Shown here: positions 17,195 through 26,158 of the stretch, in pieces
How positions within the stretch are numbered: the first letter of the stretch is position 1
Layout: each line of letters opens with the position of its first letter
NCBI RefSeq assembly: GCF_014195635.1
Contig: NZ_JACICC010000002.1
Span: 124,001 to 188,000 of the forward strand
Source: Pseudochelatococcus contaminans
GTDB taxonomy: Bacteria > Pseudomonadota > Alphaproteobacteria > Rhizobiales > Beijerinckiaceae
DNA length: 64,000 nucleotides
Direction: 5' to 3'
Position numbers and translations under genes: made by a program
The notes under the pieces: model-generated
Told to the model about the DNA's origin: nothing
The model's input: only the letters and a program-made list of their open reading frames with translations
Databases searched by the model: none

Positions 17195-18319
17195 ATGAAT
17201 GCAGTTAATAAAATTGAGAAATTCATTTATGAATCGGCGGCCTGGAAATTCATTCTTGTTATTGGATTACTGACTCTCTTCAAAACAGGGATCTGGTATA
17301 TTCCAAACCTGAGCACGACACAATCCATCGCGCAGAATCCATTTGCGAGTCCATTTTCCGAATATAGCACGGATCATTATTTATTCTGGAGTTGGTTAGG
17401 CCCGTTCGTCGCATGGCTGATTGGCGCGACAGGAAAGTGGCAATTCTTTGCATTTCATCTGGCATTTTCTGTCGCCTTTACACTTCTGTTTATAAGAATT
17501 GCATTCACAAACTTCTCAAATGAGCTGGCACGATCATCTCTTGTTTTGTTCAGCGTATTACCCGTTTCGGCAACTGCCTATTTCTGGGTCAGCACAGATT
17601 CGATAACCCTCTTCCTGATGCTTTTGGCTCTGGCTTTCCCCAATTCACTTCTTTTAACATTCTCACTTGGCATTCTGCTCGGAATGCAACATTTTGAGCA
17701 AGGATTTTTTGCAGCGGCGGGTCTTTTATTTGCGGTGACCATCAGTCACAAGCAGGGATACTTGCTGAAATATTCATGGAAATTCTGCCTGTCTTTATTG
17801 ATTGGAACAATCCTCGGCAAAATTATTCTTATTGGACTGTTCAAATATTATTCCATCGATATAGAATCAGGAAGGCTGGATTGGCTTCTCAGGAATATCA
17901 ACCTGCTGCTCAGCTATTTCTTCTTCCATTTTCATTATATCATCTGGTCCGTTCTGGGGCTCGGCTGGCTTGTGGCGATCAGGTTCATGGATTGGGGCCA
18001 CAAGTCGGTGCCTTTCTTCCTCACCCTTGCCGGACTATGCCTGCTGCTGCCGGTTTCTGGCGATCAGACGCGTGTTCTGGCCATTATTACTTTTCCGCTG
18101 GTATCGGCATATTGGCTCTTTAATCAGGATTTTCTTGAAAAAATCACCAGACGAGAGATTTCCATGCTGTTCATCGCCTGGGTGCTGGTGCCTTGGGGGT
18201 GGGTGTGGGATGGTATTCCCAGATGGTCGGCGTTCCCTTATGATGTGGCATACGTCCTTCATCGACTGTTCGGATGGTTTGATGTGCCGATGGATCCGGC
18301 TCTCTGGCCGTTTCGATAA
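17195..18319 (+). CDS. multi-pass membrane protein, GT-C glycosyltransferase-like
   Basis: A 374-residue protein with roughly ten hydrophobic helices. The base composition is visibly AT-rich (abundant ATT, TTA, AAA codons) compared with everything outside 13.3-18.3 kb. The first extracytoplasmic loop contains DHYLFWSWLGP, acidic and aromatic, in the place where GT-C enzymes carry a catalytic acid. A second segment STDSITLFLMLLALAFP follows. It resembles the PIG-V/mannosyltransferase-like superfamily only in topology; I do not recognise an exact family. Lying after dprE2, it is a candidate arabinosyltransferase that uses the lipid-linked sugar made by the preceding genes. That is inference from context. 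Confidence 0.6.
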   Translation: MNAVNKIEKFIYESAAWKFILVIGLLTLFKTGIWYIPNLSTTQSIAQNPFASPFSEYSTDHYLFWSWLGPFVAWLIGATGKWQFFAFHLAFSVAFTLLFIRIAFTNFSNELARSSLVLFSVLPVSATAYFWVSTDSITLFLMLLALAFPNSLLLTFSLGILLGMQHFEQGFFAAAGLLFAVTISHKQGYLLKYSWKFCLSLLIGTILGKIILIGLFKYYSIDIESGRLDWLLRNINLLLSYFFFHFHYIIWSVLGLGWLVAIRFMDWGHKSVPFFLTLAGLCLLLPVSGDQTRVLAIITFPLVSAYWLFNQDFLEKITRREISMLFIAWVLVPWGWVWDGIPRWSAFPYDVAYVLHRLFGWFDVPMDPALWPFR

Positions 18320-18343
18320 CGCATACTGCTGGCATGCCCGTTC

Positions 18344-19633
18344 ATGGTTTTTCTCGCCGATTTACACGTCCACTCAAAATATTCCCGCGCCACGAGTCGT
18401 GATCTCGATCTGGAGCATTTGTTCTGGTGGACAGCGCGCAAGGGTATACGTGTTGTTGGCACCGGCGATTGCGTGCATCCGGTCTGGCTGAGTGAGATCA
18501 AGGACAAGTTGGTGCCGGAGGGCAACGGGCTGTTTCGCCTCAAGCCGGACATCGAGGCAGATATTCTGCAAACCTTGCCCGCAGCGTGCCGCCACCCGGT
18601 GTCCTTCATGCTGTCTACGGAAATTTCGACGATCTACAAAAAGGGCGACAAGACCCGCAAGATCCATCATCTCATTTACGCGGCGGACCTTGCCGCAGTA
18701 GATCGATTGGCGACGGCGCTGGCCGGCATCGGTAACATCGCTTCGGACGGACGGCCCATACTCGGCCTCGACTCGCGCAACCTGCTGGAGATCGCGTTGG
18801 ACTCAGGCCCGGACTCGTATCTTGTTCCAGCGCATATCTGGACGCCTTGGTTTGCCGCGCTTGGCTCGCGGTCCGGCTTCGACTCCATCGAGGAGTGCTA
18901 CGGCGATCTCGCCGATCATATCTTCGCGGTAGAAACCGGCCTGTCCTCCGACCCGGCAATGAACTGGCGCGTATCGTCGCTGGACCGTTTCCGCCTCACG
19001 TCGAATTCGGACGCCCATTCGCCAAGCAAGCTGGGGCGGGAGGCGACACGTTTTGGCTGCACACCGGACTATTTCGCCATTCGGCGCGCGCTTGAAACGG
19101 GCGATGGCTATGTCGGCACCGTCGAATTTTTCCCCGAGGAAGGCAAGTATCATCAGGATGGGCACCGTGCATGCAAGGTGCGCCTGACACCGGCTGAAAC
19201 CATTGCCCTCGGCGGCCTTTGCCCGGTTTGCGGCCACCCGGTCACCGTTGGTGTCGCGCATCGCGTCGAGGCACTCGCCGACCGCGCGGAGGACGAAGCG
19301 CCGCCGCCGCCGACAGCGGGCACGACATCCAGCATGGTGCCGCTGCCGGAAATTCTCTCTGAAATCATCGGCGTCGGCGTTGCATCGAAGGCCGTCACTC
19401 GCGCCTACGACCGCACCCTCGCCGCATTGGGGCCAGAGCTGACCGTACTGGAGGAACAGCCCATCGAGGAGCTTGCCACGGCGCATCCGCTATTGGGTGA
19501 GGCGGTGGCACGGCTGCGTGCCGGCCGGGTTATCCGCCAGGCGGGCTACGATGGCGAATATGGCGTGATCCGCCTGTTCGAGGATGGAGAGCTGGATCGC
19601 GGAGCGAAGAAGGCGGGGCCGCTATTTGCGTGA
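18344..19633 (+). CDS. endonuclease Q-like protein (PHP domain plus zinc finger)
   Basis: A 429-residue protein. The N-terminal PHP phosphoesterase domain begins ADLHVHSKYSRATSR with the metal-binding HxH (His8, His10), continues with GTGDCVHP, STEISTIYKKGDKTRKIHHL and VPAHIWTPWF, and ends with the SNSDAHSPSKLGREA motif. A zinc-finger pair CPVCG follows (Cys293, Cys296). This is the arrangement of endonuclease Q, which nicks DNA 5' of deaminated bases (hypoxanthine, uracil, xanthine) in archaea and some bacteria. The C-terminal region is helical and acidic. The composition returns to GC-rich here, so it is probably not part of the preceding island. Activity is inferred. Confidence 0.85.
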   Translation: MVFLADLHVHSKYSRATSRDLDLEHLFWWTARKGIRVVGTGDCVHPVWLSEIKDKLVPEGNGLFRLKPDIEADILQTLPAACRHPVSFMLSTEISTIYKKGDKTRKIHHLIYAADLAAVDRLATALAGIGNIASDGRPILGLDSRNLLEIALDSGPDSYLVPAHIWTPWFAALGSRSGFDSIEECYGDLADHIFAVETGLSSDPAMNWRVSSLDRFRLTSNSDAHSPSKLGREATRFGCTPDYFAIRRALETGDGYVGTVEFFPEEGKYHQDGHRACKVRLTPAETIALGGLCPVCGHPVTVGVAHRVEALADRAEDEAPPPPTAGTTSSMVPLPEILSEIIGVGVASKAVTRAYDRTLAALGPELTVLEEQPIEELATAHPLLGEAVARLRAGRVIRQAGYDGEYGVIRLFEDGELDRGAKKAGPLFA

Positions 19634-19759
19634 AGCGCTGCATCGGTGACGGAGACCTTTCGAACGACCAGATCGATTTCAGCTTGATGAATTGGGGAAC
19701 TTGACGTGTTGCCGAGCGGTTAACGGACATACCGACGGCAATTCGCGAAAGGATATCCA

Positions 19760-20233
19760 ATGTCTGATCTGAAGCATAAGTTCTGGGATCGTCTCGACGG
19801 CATCAATGCCGGACTTCTGGGCACGACGAATGAGTTGAAATTTGTCCCAATGTCCCATTACGCCGATCCCGAGCAAAATGCGCTGTGGTTCATCACCGCA
19901 AATGGCGTGGATCTTGTTTCGCAAACGGAATCCGGTCCTAAGAACGCTATCCACCTCATCGGCGATGAAGCAGGTAAGCTCTGGGCGCGCATCGAGGGGC
20001 AGCTTGAGTTGTCGCAGGATACGGCCAAGCTTGATGAAATCTGGAACTCCGTCGCTGAATCGTGGTTCGATGGCGGCAAACGCGATCCGGACATCCGGCT
20101 GTTGAAGTTCTCCCTCGCCCGCGCCGAAGTATGGACGACAAATGGCAAGCTCGGCTTCCTGTATGAAATCAGCAAGTCCAAGCTGACAGGCGACAAGCCG
20201 GACCTTGGCGAAAATTACAATCTAACGTTCTGA
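19760..20233 (+). CDS. general stress protein 26-like, pyridoxamine 5'-phosphate oxidase-fold protein
   Basis: A 157-residue cytoplasmic protein starting LKHKFWDRLDGINAGLLGTT. It has the split-barrel FMN/F420-fold pattern seen in general stress proteins (ALWFITANGVDLV, WARIEGQLELSQD, IWNSVAESWFDGGKRDPDI, and WTTNGKLGFLYEI). Such proteins bind flavin and are induced by stress in rhizobia, but enzymatic activity is undefined. AAGGA precedes the ATG, and a strong terminator follows at 20268. Confidence 0.8.
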   Translation: MSDLKHKFWDRLDGINAGLLGTTNELKFVPMSHYADPEQNALWFITANGVDLVSQTESGPKNAIHLIGDEAGKLWARIEGQLELSQDTAKLDEIWNSVAESWFDGGKRDPDIRLLKFSLARAEVWTTNGKLGFLYEISKSKLTGDKPDLGENYNLTF

Positions 20234-20267
20234 CCCGTCAGCATCGACTGGCATGGGCAAATGAAAT

Positions 20268-20294
20268 GGGGAGCCATATCGGCTCCCCTTTTTT
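20268..20294 (+). terminator. Rho-independent terminator
   Basis: GGGGAGCC / GGCTCCCC stem with loop ATATC and six Ts, 35 bases after the stress-protein stop. Confidence 0.9.
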
Positions 20295-20371
20295 CGTGTG
20301 ATCCGGTCTCACAAGCCCGGCATCCGCAAGCCCGGCATCCGACGGATGCAACGGGCTTTGGCGTTGGTGGA

Positions 20372-21466
20372 TCAGGGCAGCGCCTTGCTGAATGCGTCCA
20401 CGGCAAGGATTGCGTCCGCCACGTCGGCGGCTGTCAGGTCGGCGCGCAGGTTCTTCAGCGTGTCGCCGTCGCTGTTGGCCAGTTCACCGACCTTCAGCAA
20501 ATCCTCGCGGCTGACATCGGCCAGGTGCAGTTCCTTGAGCGTGGTCGGCATGGCGATGGAGCGGAAGAAACGGATGTATTGCTCCAGATCTTCCTCCGGA
20601 CGCTGATCGAGCACCATGTGTGTCAGGATGCCGTAAGCAACCTTCTCGCCGTGGGTCAGGTGATGAATGTCGCCGTGCAGCGCGGTGAAGCCATTATGAA
20701 TGGCGTGCGCGCCGGCAAGGCCACCGTTCTCGAACCCAAGGCCGGACAGCAGCGTCGCGGCCTCGACCACGGCTTCCACAGCGGGTGTGACGAGCCCTTC
20801 CGCAACCGCCAGATAGGCGCTGTAGCCGTAATCCAGAAGCGTCTTTTCGCAGGCTTCGGCAACCGCGATACCCGCGATGGACACAGACCCGCCGACCATG
20901 GTTTTGCTATTGGAGCGCTTCACCGCCTGCGCCTCGACATTGGTGGCGAGACCATCGGCAATGCCGGATGCAAAAAGACGCACGGGCGCCTGCGCACAGA
21001 CCCAGGTATCGACGAGCACCAGATCGGGGTTCTTGCTGTAGAACCTGTAGCGTTCGAAAACGCCGTCCTCCGAATAGATCACCGACAGCGCGCTACATGG
21101 CGCATCGGTCGACGCGATGGTCGGAACGATGACGACCGGCTGTTTGAGATCATCGGCAACGGCTTTCACGGTGTCGAGCGTCTTGCCGCCGCCCAGCCCC
21201 ACGACAACCGTGGTGCCGATATCCCGTGCAGCCTTGGCGATGCGCTTGATTTCGGTTTCCGACGACTCGCCCTGAAAGCGCTCGCGATGGAAACGCGCCT
21301 TGCCGTCCAATGACGCCTCAACCTGACTTCCGATCAGACCCCAGACAGTATCGTCGGCAACCAGAAACGCGTGGTCGCCCAGTTGGCTCAGGTAATCTCC
21401 CAGCTCGCGGATGACACCGCTTCCCTGAACATAGCGGGACGGCGATGCGAAAATGCGTGTGCTCAT
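20372..21466 (-). CDS. gldA: glycerol dehydrogenase (iron-containing alcohol dehydrogenase family)
   Basis: NAD-dependent oxidation of glycerol to dihydroxyacetone. It has 364 residues, standard for GldA. The nucleotide loop VVGLGGGKTLDTVKA and the adenosine-side segment VPTIASTDAPCSALSVIY are diagnostic. Metal ligands are the Asp in GIADGLATNVEA and the two His in AGAHAIHNGF and LTHGEKVAYG. The start at 21466 has GGGAGG upstream and gives MSTRIFASPSRYVQG, like relatives; the frame extends to 21535 without family similarity. A LysR gene is divergently placed about 190 bases away and may regulate it. Confidence 0.93.
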   Translation of the reverse strand: MSTRIFASPSRYVQGSGVIRELGDYLSQLGDHAFLVADDTVWGLIGSQVEASLDGKARFHRERFQGESSETEIKRIAKAARDIGTTVVVGLGGGKTLDTVKAVADDLKQPVVIVPTIASTDAPCSALSVIYSEDGVFERYRFYSKNPDLVLVDTWVCAQAPVRLFASGIADGLATNVEAQAVKRSNSKTMVGGSVSIAGIAVAEACEKTLLDYGYSAYLAVAEGLVTPAVEAVVEAATLLSGLGFENGGLAGAHAIHNGFTALHGDIHHLTHGEKVAYGILTHMVLDQRPEEDLEQYIRFFRSIAMPTTLKELHLADVSREDLLKVGELANSDGDTLKNLRADLTAADVADAILAVDAFSKALP

Positions 21467-21656
21467 GGTGTTGACCTCCCTGAATGCCGGTCTGAAAGCC
21501 GGCCCGCCCGCAACCACGGAGCGGGCGTGGCGCATCCTAACCGCTCCGGCGGGGCGCTATCAAGGCGAAGACGACCGCCCCAGATGCCGTCGATGAGGAT
21601 GCCGGCACGGTCGCGGACCTGCCACGGCAAGGAAAGCCGCATGCCTCTACCCCACC

Positions 21657-22676
21657 ATGATCGCAGGTGCGGCGGATCGACACAGCTTGCACATGGGCGG
21701 CAAAGATGCTGTCCTTTTTCCGGATAACAACGCATCAGGAGAGACGCCAATTTCCGAAAACGGAAAGACCGATCCGTCCCGATTGCGGTGGGACGATGTG
21801 CGGGTGTTTCTCGCCATCGCGCATACGGGCACGCTGAGCGGCGCGGCGGTTCGCCTCGGGGCGGGCCTTGCCACGGTATCGCGCCAGATCGAGCGGCTGG
21901 AATCCGCGCTCGGTTTGACGCTGTTCAGCCGCCATCAGAATGGTTATCGCCTCACCGATGACGGGGCCGCGCTGCTGGAGCGGGCGCAGGCACTGGAACA
22001 TGCGGCTGAGGTTCTCTCGGAAGGGTCGGCCGCGCAGGCGGGCGTCGCCGGGCGCGTGCGGCTGGCCACCGCCGAAACACTGGCTAATTATGTCATCATC
22101 CCGGCACTGCCGCGACTCGCCGCCAGCTACCCTGACCTGACGCTTGAGGTGGTTACCGACGTTCAGACGGTCAACCTGCATCGGCGTGACGCGGATCTGG
22201 CTGTAAGATTGGTGAAGCCGACACGAGGCAATGTCACCATCCGCCGGTTGGGCACCATCGGCTTCGGCCTCTACGGTGCAAGGACTTATATGGAAAGCCG
22301 GCCGCAGGCTGCCGGCGATACCCGTTTCGAGGCCGATCGTTTCATTACATGGTGCGACACCTACGGGCACCTACCTGCGGCGCAATGGGTGGAGCGTGTG
22401 CTGCGCGGGCGCCCGCCGGCATTGGCAACGACAACGCTCTCCGCCCAGCTATCCGCCACCGTTGCCGGCGTCGGGCTTGGTGTGTTGCCGCATTTCATCG
22501 CGCGGCGGCACGATCTGGCCTGCGTGCAGGCTGACCTCGGCATCGACAGGGAGATCTGGCTGGCGATCCATGCCGATCTGGGACATTCACGCAGGATCAG
22601 GGTCGTGGCGGAATTCGTGACCGCGTTGATCCGGGAATCGAAAACCGACCTCGAAATCCCGCCTGCCCCGCCTTGA
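21657..22676 (+). CDS. LysR-family transcriptional regulator
   Basis: The winged HTH is at LRWDDVRVFLAIAHTGTLSG and AAVRLGAGLATVSRQIERLE, followed by ALGLTLFSRHQNGYRLTDDG. The substrate-binding half starts about residue 120 (VRLATAETLANYVIIPALP) and shows TLEVVTDVQTVNLHRRDADLAVR, typical of the single-domain LysR fold. The N-terminus before the HTH is unusually long if the ATG at 21657 is used; an ATG at 21693 is equally possible. It is divergent from gldA, the arrangement in which LysR proteins usually control the neighbour. The effector is unknown. Confidence 0.88.
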   Translation: MIAGAADRHSLHMGGKDAVLFPDNNASGETPISENGKTDPSRLRWDDVRVFLAIAHTGTLSGAAVRLGAGLATVSRQIERLESALGLTLFSRHQNGYRLTDDGAALLERAQALEHAAEVLSEGSAAQAGVAGRVRLATAETLANYVIIPALPRLAASYPDLTLEVVTDVQTVNLHRRDADLAVRLVKPTRGNVTIRRLGTIGFGLYGARTYMESRPQAAGDTRFEADRFITWCDTYGHLPAAQWVERVLRGRPPALATTTLSAQLSATVAGVGLGVLPHFIARRHDLACVQADLGIDREIWLAIHADLGHSRRIRVVAEFVTALIRESKTDLEIPPAPP

Positions 22677-22726
22677 TGCTTCCTGGATGCTTCCTGAAAC
22701 GGCAAGCATCTCCCGTAGCAGCATCA

Positions 22727-22755
22727 CCGAAACCTCCACAGGCCGGAGGTTTCGG
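22727..22755. terminator. hairpin between convergent genes
   Basis: CCGAAACCTCC / GGAGGTTTCGG, perfect 11-bp arms and a 7-base loop, between the LysR gene and the convergent hydrolase gene. Without a T run it is a weak intrinsic terminator candidate for both directions. Confidence 0.5.
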
Positions 22756-22771
22756 CAGGCGACCGGAAAGA

Positions 22772-23596
22772 TTACCGCGCGGCAAACCCGTTATCGGATG
22801 ACCATGCAACGGTGCGCGACGCAACCTCTTCCGCCTTTTGGCCCATGATCAACAAGTGGCAAGCGCCTTCGATCACGTCGTAATCCGTCTTCGCGGGAGC
22901 GAGCCGTTGCCATTGCCACGCGGCTTTCACCAGCGGGGGCGCAACCAGCCGATCCTCGCTTGCGGCGATGAGCAGCAGCGGCGCGCGTCTGGCCGGCGGC
23001 CAAAGGACTGTGCCGAAGCCTGTTGCCGCTTCACCGTAAATCCGGCCGGGGCTTGGCACCAGGGATTCGTAAATCTCATTGCGGCGACCAAGCGGGAGCG
23101 TGTTGGCGGCGCGCGTATCGAAAACGTTGCGAGCGATGTCGTAAGTCTGGTTCCAGCCTCGCCAGCCCTTACTCACGAGCAACGCCGACTCGAAGGACAC
23201 GGGATCGGGCAAAAGCCCTGCAAACGGCGCAGGCGACAGCACGATGCCTCCAGCGCCCAACCCTCGCGCGAGCAGCAGTTGAACGACCAGCCCGCCGAAA
23301 GAATGACCGACCAGCAACGGCGGCTTGTCGAATGCAGAGATGATACGGGCATAATGGTCGACGATTTCCGTCACCGACAGCGCTCCGAAGCGCGGGTCCA
23401 GCCCGGCGCGCAGCTCCTCGACAGGCCTGTCGAGCCACGGCCATGCAGGGGCAACGGTGTGAAAGCCGGCAGCCTCAAACGGCTTGCGGAATTCGTCCCA
23501 GCCGGCCGGTGTCGCCCATGCACCGTGAATGAACACCACCGCTGGCCGTGACGGGTCGCCCCCGGCGTCGTGCGGCGTTTGATGATTCGTTGTCAT
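22772..23596 (-). CDS. alpha/beta hydrolase
   Basis: A 274-residue soluble hydrolase. The oxyanion loop is HGAW in VVFIHGAWATPAGW, the nucleophile elbow GHSFGG holds Ser99, the acid is probably Asp in ASEDRLVAPP and the base His in EGACHLLIMG. This forms a complete catalytic triad of the lipase/esterase superfamily. There is no signal peptide, so it acts in the cytoplasm. Substrate cannot be predicted. It stands alone, convergent with the LysR gene. Confidence 0.85.
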   Translation of the reverse strand: MTTNHQTPHDAGGDPSRPAVVFIHGAWATPAGWDEFRKPFEAAGFHTVAPAWPWLDRPVEELRAGLDPRFGALSVTEIVDHYARIISAFDKPPLLVGHSFGGLVVQLLLARGLGAGGIVLSPAPFAGLLPDPVSFESALLVSKGWRGWNQTYDIARNVFDTRAANTLPLGRRNEIYESLVPSPGRIYGEAATGFGTVLWPPARRAPLLLIAASEDRLVAPPLVKAAWQWQRLAPAKTDYDVIEGACHLLIMGQKAEEVASRTVAWSSDNGFAAR

Positions 23597-23842
23597 CGTC
23601 AGACTGCTCCCACGTTTTAGAACCCCTCACAGCGGGCAAACGTATTCCCGGTTTATGACCGCAACATTGCCATGGCCCGCACAGCGTGCGCCAGCGCGCG
23701 GTTACGGGACAACCGGGGCACACCGGCTGGCAATACACAATTCAATCAGCCTGGCGAAGCTTCGCCGAAGGATATTTAAGGTAACGTTAACCATTCGGGT
23801 AGAAAGACATAGGATATCGACTATCGATCCGGGGTAAAGTCC

Positions 23843-24562
23843 TTGTCGGCTCTTGATTCTTTTCGCGCCGCGTCATTAGCGGCCATCGTCGCCCTCGCCT
23901 TGGCCTCCTGCACAACCACGCAGGGCCAGCAGGGTACGGAGTTGCCCTCCCCGCCGCCGACGAACGTGGCAGCGCTGCCGCCGGCGCCGCTCCCCGATCC
24001 ATTCCGGCCGGTCAATCAATCGCCTGCTGACATGTATGCCGCCAGGCAGGATGGCGAATTTGCCATTCCGCCCGTGGACCCGGTGCATATGAAGCCCGCG
24101 CATATCCGGCAGGTGGTGGACTATCGGACGAAGGAAGTCCCCGGCACCGTGGTTGTCGACCAGAACGCACGCCACCTCTATTTCATCATGCCGGAAGGCA
24201 AGGCCGTGCGTTACGCGGTCGGCGTCGGGCCGGTAGCGCGCGCCTTCAATGGCGGCGAGGCCGAAATTGCCCGCAAGGCCGCGTGGCCGCGCTGGATTCC
24301 CACGCAGGACATGATCGCCCGCAACCCGAAACAATATGAGCGCTATCGCGACGGCGTCGACGGCGGCCCCGGAAACCCCATGGGCGCGCGGGCTCTCTAC
24401 ATGCACAAGGACGGCATCGACACCTACTATCGCGTGCACGGAACGAACGACCCGTCATCCATCGGCAAAGCCGTTTCCGCAGGATGCATCCGGATGCTGA
24501 ATCAGGATGTCATCGATCTGTATGACCGCGTGGAACCGGGCGCGAAGATCGTCATCCGCTGA
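23843..24562 (+). CDS. L,D-transpeptidase, YkuD domain, lipoprotein-like
   Basis: Periplasmic enzyme forming 3-3 peptidoglycan cross-links or attaching proteins to peptidoglycan. It has 239 residues with an N-terminal signal segment (AASLAAIVALALASC), a probable lipobox ALASC, a Pro-rich linker, and a YkuD domain from about residue 95 (VPGTVVVDQNARHLYFI). The catalytic signature is YRVHGTNDPSSIGKAVSAGC followed by IRM, with Cys215 and the preceding His. The start codon is TTG at 23843 after a GGGG-containing ribosome-binding sequence. Its end overlaps the convergent hxlR-type gene by 11 bases. Confidence 0.9.
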   Translation: MSALDSFRAASLAAIVALALASCTTTQGQQGTELPSPPPTNVAALPPAPLPDPFRPVNQSPADMYAARQDGEFAIPPVDPVHMKPAHIRQVVDYRTKEVPGTVVVDQNARHLYFIMPEGKAVRYAVGVGPVARAFNGGEAEIARKAAWPRWIPTQDMIARNPKQYERYRDGVDGGPGNPMGARALYMHKDGIDTYYRVHGTNDPSSIGKAVSAGCIRMLNQDVIDLYDRVEPGAKIVIR

Positions 24563-24911
24563 CGTCGCGCTGCCCCGCCACATTGACGTTCGCCTCGCCC
24601 CACGCCTGGAGGGCGAGGATGACGGGCGCCAGACTGCGCCCGCGTTCCGACAGGCTATATTCCACCTTGGGCGGCACTTCCGGGTAAACAGTGCGAATGA
24701 CGAAGCCGTCGCTCTCCAGTTCGCGTAGCTGATTGGTGAGCATCCGCTGCGTCACCCCCGACACCCGGCGGCGTATTTCGTTGAAACGCAGCGTGCCCTG
24801 CAACAAATGCCACAGCACCACGCCCTTCCATTTGCCGCCGATCAGCGCGAGCGTCGCCTCCACCGGGCAGCCGGGGCTGCAATCGAAACGCTCATGACGG
24901 GGCCGGGGCAT
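24552..24911 (-). CDS. HxlR-family transcriptional regulator
   Basis: A winged-helix regulator of 119 residues. It starts with a Cys-containing N-terminus (Cys11 and Cys15 in FDCSPGCPVEATL), then GGKWKGVVLWHLLQG, RFNEIRRRVSGVTQRMLTNQ and the wing RTVYPEVPPKVEYSLSERG. In HxlR members such as YodB and HypR the equivalent Cys senses quinones, aldehydes or disulphide stress. It is divergent from a zinc-type oxidoreductase gene, with a palindrome at 24918-24933 directly upstream, so a redox-regulated pair is likely. The C-terminus overlaps the transpeptidase gene tail. Confidence 0.92.
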   Translation of the reverse strand: MPRPRHERFDCSPGCPVEATLALIGGKWKGVVLWHLLQGTLRFNEIRRRVSGVTQRMLTNQLRELESDGFVIRTVYPEVPPKVEYSLSERGRSLAPVILALQAWGEANVNVAGQRDVSG

Positions 24912-24917
24912 CAGACG

Positions 24918-24933
24918 GTATCCTTTTTGATAC
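24918..24933. promoter_or_regulatory. putative HxlR operator
   Basis: Palindrome GTATC-N6-GATAC, seven bases upstream of the hxlR-type start codon, in the intergenic space shared with the divergent oxidoreductase gene. Position and symmetry suit an autoregulatory site. No binding evidence. Confidence 0.45.
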
Positions 24934-25023
24934 TATGTGCGATTTATGTGCATTCTTGCGGAAAGTACGCCAACACGTCACCTGTAGCCAGACACGATTT
25001 GCAGCGCAGAACAGGAGATATCG

Positions 25024-26040
25024 ATGCGCGCTATTGGCTACAAAACGCCCCTTCCCATCGACAATGACGATGCGTTGGTTGACATCGACCTTCCCCGTCC
25101 CGTGCCATCCGGCCGCGACCTGCTGGTGGCGGTCAAAGCCATTTCCGTCAACCCGGTCGATACGAAAGTCCGCGCCGGCGTGAAGCCCGAAAATGGCGAC
25201 TGGAAAGTGCTGGGCTGGGATGCCGCCGGCGCGGTTGTGGAAACCGGGCCGGATGCAAAGCTGTTCAAGGTTGGGGACGCCGTATTCCTCGCAGGCGCAT
25301 TGACGCGCAACGGCACCAATGCCGAATTTCATCTTGTGGACGAGCGCATCGTCGGCCACAAACCCGAGACGCTTGGCTGGGCTGAAGCGGCGGCGTTGCC
25401 TTTGACAGCGATCACCGCATGGGAAGCGCTTTTCGACCGGCTGGATGTCAAGAACCACCCTGTTCCCGGCGCAGCGCCCGCCATCCTCATCATCGGCGGG
25501 GCTGGCGGGGTCGGCTCCATCGCTGTGCAGCTTGCCCGCCAGTTGACCGACCTCACCGTGATCGCGACAGCATCCAGACCGGAAACAAGAGATTGGGCCA
25601 TCACTCTGGGTGCCCATCACGTTGTGGATCACTCAAAGCCGCTGGCGGCGCAGATTGCTGCTCTGGGCATTGGAGCACCAGCGTTCGTGTTCTCCACCAC
25701 GCAGACCGAACAGCACCTTGCGGACATTGCGGAGCTGATCGCGCCTCAGGGCCGCTTTGCGCTGATCGACGACCCGGCCTCGCTCAATATCAACCCCTTC
25801 AAGCGCAAAAGCATCTCGGTGCATTGGGAGTTTATGTTCACCCGTTCGATGTTCGACACCGCCGATATTGCGCGGCAAGGCGCGTTACTCAACGATGTAT
25901 CCCGCCTCGTCGACGAAGGCGTGATCCGCACGACATTGGCGGAGAATTTCGGCCGGATCGATGCGGCCAATCTGAAACGCGCCCACAAGCTGCTTGAGAG
26001 CGGACAAGCCCGCGGGAAAATCGTGCTCGAATCCTTCTGA
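25024..26040 (+). CDS. zinc-type alcohol dehydrogenase family / quinone oxidoreductase
   Basis: Medium-chain dehydrogenase/reductase of 338 residues. It has the GroES-like N-terminal domain (VKAISVNPVDTKVRAGV, GWDAAGAVVETGPDA), the Rossmann motif IIGGAGGVGSIAVQLARQL, and the tail AHKLLESGQARGKIVLES. The Cys/His zinc ligands of true zinc ADHs are not present, so it is a zinc-free NADPH quinone/enone reductase type (ZADH1/YhdH-like), often annotated as zinc-binding alcohol dehydrogenase family protein. Divergent from a Cys-containing HxlR gene, it probably detoxifies electrophiles. Confidence 0.88.
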   Translation: MRAIGYKTPLPIDNDDALVDIDLPRPVPSGRDLLVAVKAISVNPVDTKVRAGVKPENGDWKVLGWDAAGAVVETGPDAKLFKVGDAVFLAGALTRNGTNAEFHLVDERIVGHKPETLGWAEAAALPLTAITAWEALFDRLDVKNHPVPGAAPAILIIGGAGGVGSIAVQLARQLTDLTVIATASRPETRDWAITLGAHHVVDHSKPLAAQIAALGIGAPAFVFSTTQTEQHLADIAELIAPQGRFALIDDPASLNINPFKRKSISVHWEFMFTRSMFDTADIARQGALLNDVSRLVDEGVIRTTLAENFGRIDAANLKRAHKLLESGQARGKIVLESF

Positions 26041-26158
26041 CGACAGCGGCCTTCAATACACAACCGGCGCGGCGAACCCACATCATGAACAGTGTGGCGC
26101 GCCGCGCCAGCCGCATGCACCGGCGGTGGTGAAGACATGAGTTGGGACACGGGCTTGT

